Below are positions 5,257-8,437 of a stretch of 8,437 bases of DNA, piece after piece. The stretch is from SIG587 sp045649505 (GTDB lineage Bacteria; Bacillota; Clostridia; Oscillospirales; Acutalibacteraceae). A program made the position numbers and the translations under genes. The stretch is from NCBI GenBank assembly GCA_045649505.1, contig JAZRQA010000028.1:1-8437 (forward strand). The letters are read 5' to 3'. The notes below the pieces were generated by a model. That model did not search any database. It was not told the origin of the DNA and was given only the letters and a program-made list of their open reading frames with translations. The stretch's first letter is position 1. The number at the start of each line of letters is the position of its first letter.

Positions 5257-6284
5257 TATTTTCTGTTACCGACAGATGCAACAAGCACTATCCCTGATAA
5301 TATTAAACTTATTGAAGCTCCATAAGTTAATGTTGAAAATGAATTTGTGAAGTTAATATTATTTGTCATTGTTTGAATTGAAATAGGGAATATTTTAAGT
5401 AAAATAAATAGAATAATTACGGAAAGCAACGAATGTATTATCCTTGAAATAAAAAAATATAATTTGTTAAAGCTTAGTATTTTACAAACTGAAAAAATTT
5501 GAAAGTGAACACAAAACCCGCCCCAACCAAGCAAAGCTGAAATTAAATATATATTTCTTGTTCCCATAACCCCTGTTGTCACTTCAAGAAGGGGACATAA
5601 ACCATATGTAAAAAATTCAATCTCAAAACTTTTTACTATATTTATTAGTGTTGAAAAGAGAACAACATATGAGCAAATGGATATAATTGATGCACATGAG
5701 TCGGCTGTAGATTCAACAAATATATCTGAAATATTTAATATTGATGTTTCCTTTTCCATTTGTCTGTTTTCTTTTTCTTTAATAAACCTTCCTGCAATCA
5801 AAGCGATAACGATAGATGCAAGAATGTGTGCGCATAGAAGAAGAATCCCTGCAGTATTTGAATTTAAAATTTTAGTACCTACCGCTATAATTATAAAAGC
5901 AGGGCCTGCATTTATGCAGTAATATAGCATTATTGAAGCACATTTATCGCTGATTTTATTTTCTTTTCTAAGAACTACAATTGATTTTGCGCCTACAGGA
6001 TAACCGCCAAGAAATGAAAAGAACATTGCAAAAAATGCGCAAGGGGGAATACCAAAAAGTTTAAATGAAAGCGGAGAAACACTTTTTTCAAGAAAATATA
6101 GACATTTTGATTTTATAATAAAAATACAAATCACACAAAAAGGGAAAAGGGACGGAATAATTACATTTGCACAAACATTTAATCCGTATATTGCGCCCTC
6201 AGATACAACACGCGGATTAAACAAAACTATAAAAATAAGGATTATTGATAACAAAAACATAGGAATCTGCTTTTTAATTTTCAT
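5253..6284 (-). CDS. YlbJ-like sporulation integral membrane protein (nucleoside-recognition/GATE-type)
   Basis: A 343-residue polytopic membrane protein with about eight hydrophobic segments (near 8-22, 40-57, 80-95, 118-138, 146-165, 197-216, 246-268 and 285-300, plus one at 322-337). The motif run NVIIPSLFPF (40-49), SFLGGYPVGAK (90-100) and YYCINAGPAF (121-130) matches the YlbJ family, named for a Bacillus subtilis sigma-E-controlled protein needed for resistant spores. Its molecular role is unknown. The start at 6284 has GAGGTG five bases upstream; an in-frame ATG nine codons earlier has no such site and is rejected. The gene is transcribed away from yqfC across a short intergenic region and leads into the branching enzyme gene. 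Next to yqfC-yqfD, a sporulation role is likely. I withhold the symbol because paralogues of this family exist in Clostridia. Confidence 0.82.
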   Translation of the reverse strand: MKIKKQIPMFLLSIILIFIVLFNPRVVSEGAIYGLNVCANVIIPSLFPFCVICIFIIKSKCLYFLEKSVSPLSFKLFGIPPCAFFAMFFSFLGGYPVGAKSIVVLRKENKISDKCASIMLYYCINAGPAFIIIAVGTKILNSNTAGILLLCAHILASIVIALIAGRFIKEKENRQMEKETSILNISDIFVESTADSCASIISICSYVVLFSTLINIVKSFEIEFFTYGLCPLLEVTTGVMGTRNIYLISALLGWGGFCVHFQIFSVCKILSFNKLYFFISRIIHSLLSVIILFILLKIFPISIQTMTNNINFTNSFSTLTYGASISLILSGIVLVASVGNRKY

Positions 6285-6372
6285 TTTTACACCTCGAAAT
6301 ATTATATGCAAAAAAGAATTATTATAGGTTAAAAAACATATTTTTAATTAGTAATAATTTAGGTGTGAGAAA
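6285..6372. promoter_or_regulatory. Divergent promoter region between the YlbJ-like gene and yqfC, possible sigma-E sites
   Basis: The 88-base gap must hold promoters for both directions. Leftward, CATATAAT (6301-6308, minus strand) differs at one base from the sigma-E -10 consensus CATACAAT, but I see no matching -35. Rightward, GAATTAT (6316-6322), 14 bases and CATATTTT (6337-6344) is a weaker candidate for yqfC. AGGTG (6361-6365) is the yqfC ribosome binding site. The region is so AT-rich that these matches are only suggestive. Confidence 0.33.
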
Positions 6373-6672
6373 ATGTCAAAAAAAATCAAACTTGAAAAAA
6401 GCAATAAAAAAAGAAACGTTAAGCTCTTTGATTTTAACGATGGTGTATCTTCATTAGGATATAAACAGGGGACACATATTGAATTATTTTCAAACAAATA
6501 TGCTTATATCGAGCACTGTATGGGAGTATACGAATATTCCGATACCCTTATTAAGCTTAATACAGGTAAAGGAAGTGTCGTTTTTTGTGGAGAAAAACTT
6601 GAGATAACAACACTTGAAGGTAAAAATTTAACAGTAACAGGCAACATATCATCTGTTGAGTTTTGTATTTAG
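6373..6672 (+). CDS. yqfC: Sporulation protein YqfC (YabP/YqfC family)
   Basis: A 99-residue protein of the YabP/YqfC family, known from sporulating Firmicutes; the Bacillus gene is expressed in the mother cell under sigma-E. After a lysine-rich start (3-17), residues 34-97 follow the family pattern: HIELFSNKYAYIEHCMGVYEY, then IKLNTGKGSVVFCGEKL, then VTGNISSVEF. These are short beta-strands ending in a conserved Gly-x-Ile turn. No signal peptide or membrane span is visible. The ATG has AGGTG seven bases upstream. The stop codon overlaps the AGGAG ribosome binding site of yqfD, eleven bases before its start, so the two are clearly one operon. The exact function of the family is unknown; the gene order yqfC-yqfD-phoH makes the identification firm. 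Confidence 0.93.
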   Translation: MSKKIKLEKSNKKRNVKLFDFNDGVSSLGYKQGTHIELFSNKYAYIEHCMGVYEYSDTLIKLNTGKGSVVFCGEKLEITTLEGKNLTVTGNISSVEFCI

Positions 6673-6683
6673 GAGTATGATTT

Positions 6684-7862
6684 ATGTGGATTATTCGCCT
6701 TTTTCGTTATATTTTCGGTTATGTCTTGGTTGCATTTTCAGGGGATTTTTGCGAAAGAATGCTGAATCTATGCGCAAAAAATCACATAACACTTTGGAAT
6801 ATAAAGAAGAAAGATGATAAAATTTTTGCAAATATTTCTGTAAAAAATTTTAAAAACATAAGAAAGGTAAGAGGCAAAAGCAGGGTAAAGATTAAAATAA
6901 TTAAAAAAATTGGGATTCCGTTCATTTTTAAAAAATACAAATTTCGAATAGGTATACCGGTAGGTTTTGCTGTTTTTATTGGAATTTTGATATTCCTTCA
7001 ATTATTTGTTTGGCAAATTTATATTGTAGGAAATGAAAATACAAGCCAACAGACAATATTAAACGCCTGCGACAAACTTGGAATAAGAATAGGCACACCC
7101 ATAAAAAATATAAATACATTAAAACAAAAGGAAGAATTACTATTAAATTTAGATTCTCTTGCTTGGGTCTCCCTTAATATTGAGGGTTGCAGGCTTACTA
7201 TAAATGTAAGTGAAATTAGGAATGAGAATGCGCATTCTTCTCAGCCAAGTAATCTTTACGCAAAGTTTGACGGAGTAATTGAAAAAATTACCGTTAAATC
7301 AGGGGTTGCCTGCGTAAAACCGGGAGATGCGGTTTTGAAGGGCGATTTACTTGTATCGGGTAAAAATGAGCTTATAAATGCAGGTGTAATAGAATATACT
7401 CAGTCGCAGGCGCAGGTACTTGCTGTTACAGAACATACCTTTTCAACAAAAATTAAAAAAAGATACATAGAACTTACGAAAACAGGAAAAGAAAAGGAAA
7501 AAAAGGTATTGAATTTTTTTGGTATAAATATTCCTTTGTATTTAGGCAATTTTAAGCCGCCGTATATTTATGAAACTACTGATAAAACCCTAACACTCTT
7601 TAAAGAAAAAATGCCTTTATCAATAAGAACAAAGAAATTTTTTGAACTTGAATTCAATGAAATTTCATTAACAAAAGAGCAGGCAATTAAGAAAGCAATT
7701 AAAAATATTGAAAAAGCGGTTTCAAACGAAAAATATCATAGTACGAAACTTGTAAACGAGGAAATAATTGATGAAAAGGATACAATAAAAATCATAAGAC
7801 AATATAAATGCATAGAAAATATTGTTTATGAAGAACTTTTACAAGAAAATATTTTGAAATAA
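6684..7862 (+). CDS. yqfD: Sporulation protein YqfD
   Basis: A 392-residue membrane protein of the YqfD family, partner of YqfC and controlled by sigma-E in Bacillus. A cytoplasmic N-terminal domain (1-85; opens with RLFRYIFGYVLVAFSG, ends in a very basic stretch) is followed by one membrane span (about 89-110). A POTRA-like domain comes next (about 111-178), with VWQIYIVGNENTS at its start and LDSLAWVSLNIEG leading to its last strand. A small hairpin-type domain (197-226) holds GVIEKITVKSGVACVKPGD and KGDLLVSG, recalling barrel-sandwich folds. The C-terminal part (230-392) is highly charged. Length agrees with the family. The ATG follows AGGAG by eight bases. It is in one operon with yqfC. 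The topology would place the POTRA-like part across the membrane from the N-terminus. Its biochemical function is not established. Confidence 0.94.
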   Translation: MWIIRLFRYIFGYVLVAFSGDFCERMLNLCAKNHITLWNIKKKDDKIFANISVKNFKNIRKVRGKSRVKIKIIKKIGIPFIFKKYKFRIGIPVGFAVFIGILIFLQLFVWQIYIVGNENTSQQTILNACDKLGIRIGTPIKNINTLKQKEELLLNLDSLAWVSLNIEGCRLTINVSEIRNENAHSSQPSNLYAKFDGVIEKITVKSGVACVKPGDAVLKGDLLVSGKNELINAGVIEYTQSQAQVLAVTEHTFSTKIKKRYIELTKTGKEKEKKVLNFFGINIPLYLGNFKPPYIYETTDKTLTLFKEKMPLSIRTKKFFELEFNEISLTKEQAIKKAIKNIEKAVSNEKYHSTKLVNEEIIDEKDTIKIIRQYKCIENIVYEELLQENILK

Positions 7863-7881
7863 TAAAGTTTTATGCTATAAT
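7854..7881 (+). promoter_or_regulatory. Extended -10 promoter for phoH, overlapping the end of yqfD
   Basis: TTGAAA (7854-7859), a 16-base spacer and TATAAT (7876-7881), preceded by TG at 7873-7874 to give an extended -10. The -35 runs up to the yqfD stop codon. This sigma-A-like site would let phoH be expressed in growing cells, independently of the sporulation genes upstream. Confidence 0.6.
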
Positions 7882-7912
7882 AAATAATAAATGAAATTCA
7901 GGAGTGTAAAAT

Positions 7913-8437
7913 TTGGCTGAAAAAATTATTTCAATTCAAAATACCGAACAAGCCGCAGCTTTTTTTGGCAGCTTTGACAGTAATATTAAAAAGCTTGAAA
8001 TAGCTTATAATGTTACAATTACACAACACGGTAATACAATAAAAATCGTCGGGGATGATGCGGGCGTGAGTCGTTGTGCACGGGCGGCAGATGAACTGCT
8101 TGAAATAATAAATCACGGTGATGTTTTAAATGACCAAAATATAGATTATACTATATCAATTGTCGATGATGACACAGGTCAAAGTATGAAATCAATAATT
8201 GATGCAGACTGCGTTTGCATTACAGCAAAGGGGCAGCCTATTAAGCCGAAAACACACGGTCAAAAGAAATACCTAGATGCAATAAAAAACAATACTATAA
8301 CTATAGGTGTAGGTCCTGCAGGCACAGGTAAAACTTATCTTGCCGTAGCTACCGCAGTTGCTGCATACCGTGAAAAACTTATTTCAAGAATTATTTTAAC
8401 AAGACCTGCAGTTGAAGCAGGAGAAAAGCTTGGATTT
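7913..8437 (+). CDS. phoH: PhoH family ATPase (PhoH/PhoL; C-terminus beyond window)
   Basis: The first 175 codons of a cytoplasmic PhoH-family P-loop protein; the rest, including Walker B, is cut off. Residues 1-100 form the N-terminal region with a KH-like section (about 26-68: KKLEIAYNVTITQHGNTIKIVGD). The ATPase domain opens with KPKTHGQKKYLDAI (111-124). The Walker A motif GPAGTGKT is at 134-141, and IILTRPAVEAGEKLGF (160-175) is the family signature. The start is TTG at 7913 with AGGAG eight bases upstream; the nearby ATG at 7891 opens a frame that stops after nine codons. PhoH proteins are thought to act on RNA, often beside the rRNA-maturation nuclease gene ybeY, which commonly follows. 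Its place after yqfD matches the Bacillus order yqfC-yqfD-phoH. Confidence 0.95.
   Translation, partial: MAEKIISIQNTEQAAAFFGSFDSNIKKLEIAYNVTITQHGNTIKIVGDDAGVSRCARAADELLEIINHGDVLNDQNIDYTISIVDDDTGQSMKSIIDADCVCITAKGQPIKPKTHGQKKYLDAIKNNTITIGVGPAGTGKTYLAVATAVAAYREKLISRIILTRPAVEAGEKLGF

Noticed and set aside
6285..6311. Nine extra N-terminal codons for the YlbJ-like protein.
   Set aside because: They cover the GAGGTG ribosome binding site, and the shorter form begins with the expected basic residues before the first membrane span.
6768..7001. Minus-strand open frame inside yqfD (and a similar one at 7931-8116 inside phoH).
   Set aside because: Both are antisense to confidently identified genes, have no ribosome binding site and resemble no protein family.

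Overview
The window looks like chromosome from an endospore-forming, low-GC Firmicute, most likely a member of the Clostridia. The reasons are AT-rich intergenic DNA, strong AGGAG-type ribosome binding sites, several TTG/GTG starts, an ECF-type vitamin transporter subunit, and the conserved sporulation gene order yqfC-yqfD-phoH. I cannot name a genus. I see no insertion sequence, phage gene or CRISPR array.

Layout, left to right. Bases 1-1106 are a leftward operon: a short DtxR-family metal-dependent regulator, then a P-type cation ATPase (N-terminal third only, cut by the window edge). Bases 1192-2464 are a rightward vitamin B12-type unit: a sigma-A-like promoter, a cobalamin riboswitch, a lipoprotein with a transcobalamin-like (DUF4430) domain, an ECF S-component overlapping it by four bases, and a strong terminator. 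Bases 2483-2686 are a self-contained tRNA-Leu(CAG) gene with a consensus promoter and its own terminator. A YuiD-like (DUF212, divergent PAP2) membrane protein follows at 2720-3181. It converges on the leftward genes at a long perfect hairpin at 3197-3238, which also encodes the last residues of the branching enzyme. Leftward from 6284 come a YlbJ-like membrane protein and then a glycogen branching enzyme of the eukaryote-like type. Rightward from 6373 come yqfC, yqfD and the start of phoH.

How they work together. The regulator and ATPase probably form a metal-homeostasis unit, with the regulator sensing Fe2+ or Mn2+ and the pump exporting it or a related cation. The riboswitch, lipoprotein and S-component read as a B12-repressed corrinoid uptake cassette that would borrow a shared ECF energising module encoded elsewhere. 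The right half is sporulation-linked: the YqfC/YqfD pair and the divergent YlbJ-like protein share an 88-base intergenic region. The branching enzyme lies just downstream of the YlbJ-like gene, so glycogen (granulose) synthesis may be tied to sporulation here.

The most interesting element is the riboswitch-controlled DUF4430 lipoprotein plus S-component. A Ser-to-Ile change in the ATPase TGES motif and the eukaryote-like branching enzyme also deserve a second look. Every stretch over 300 bases without a gene is accounted for: 1110-1448 holds two promoters and the riboswitch, and 2408-2719 holds two terminators and a tRNA gene with its promoter.
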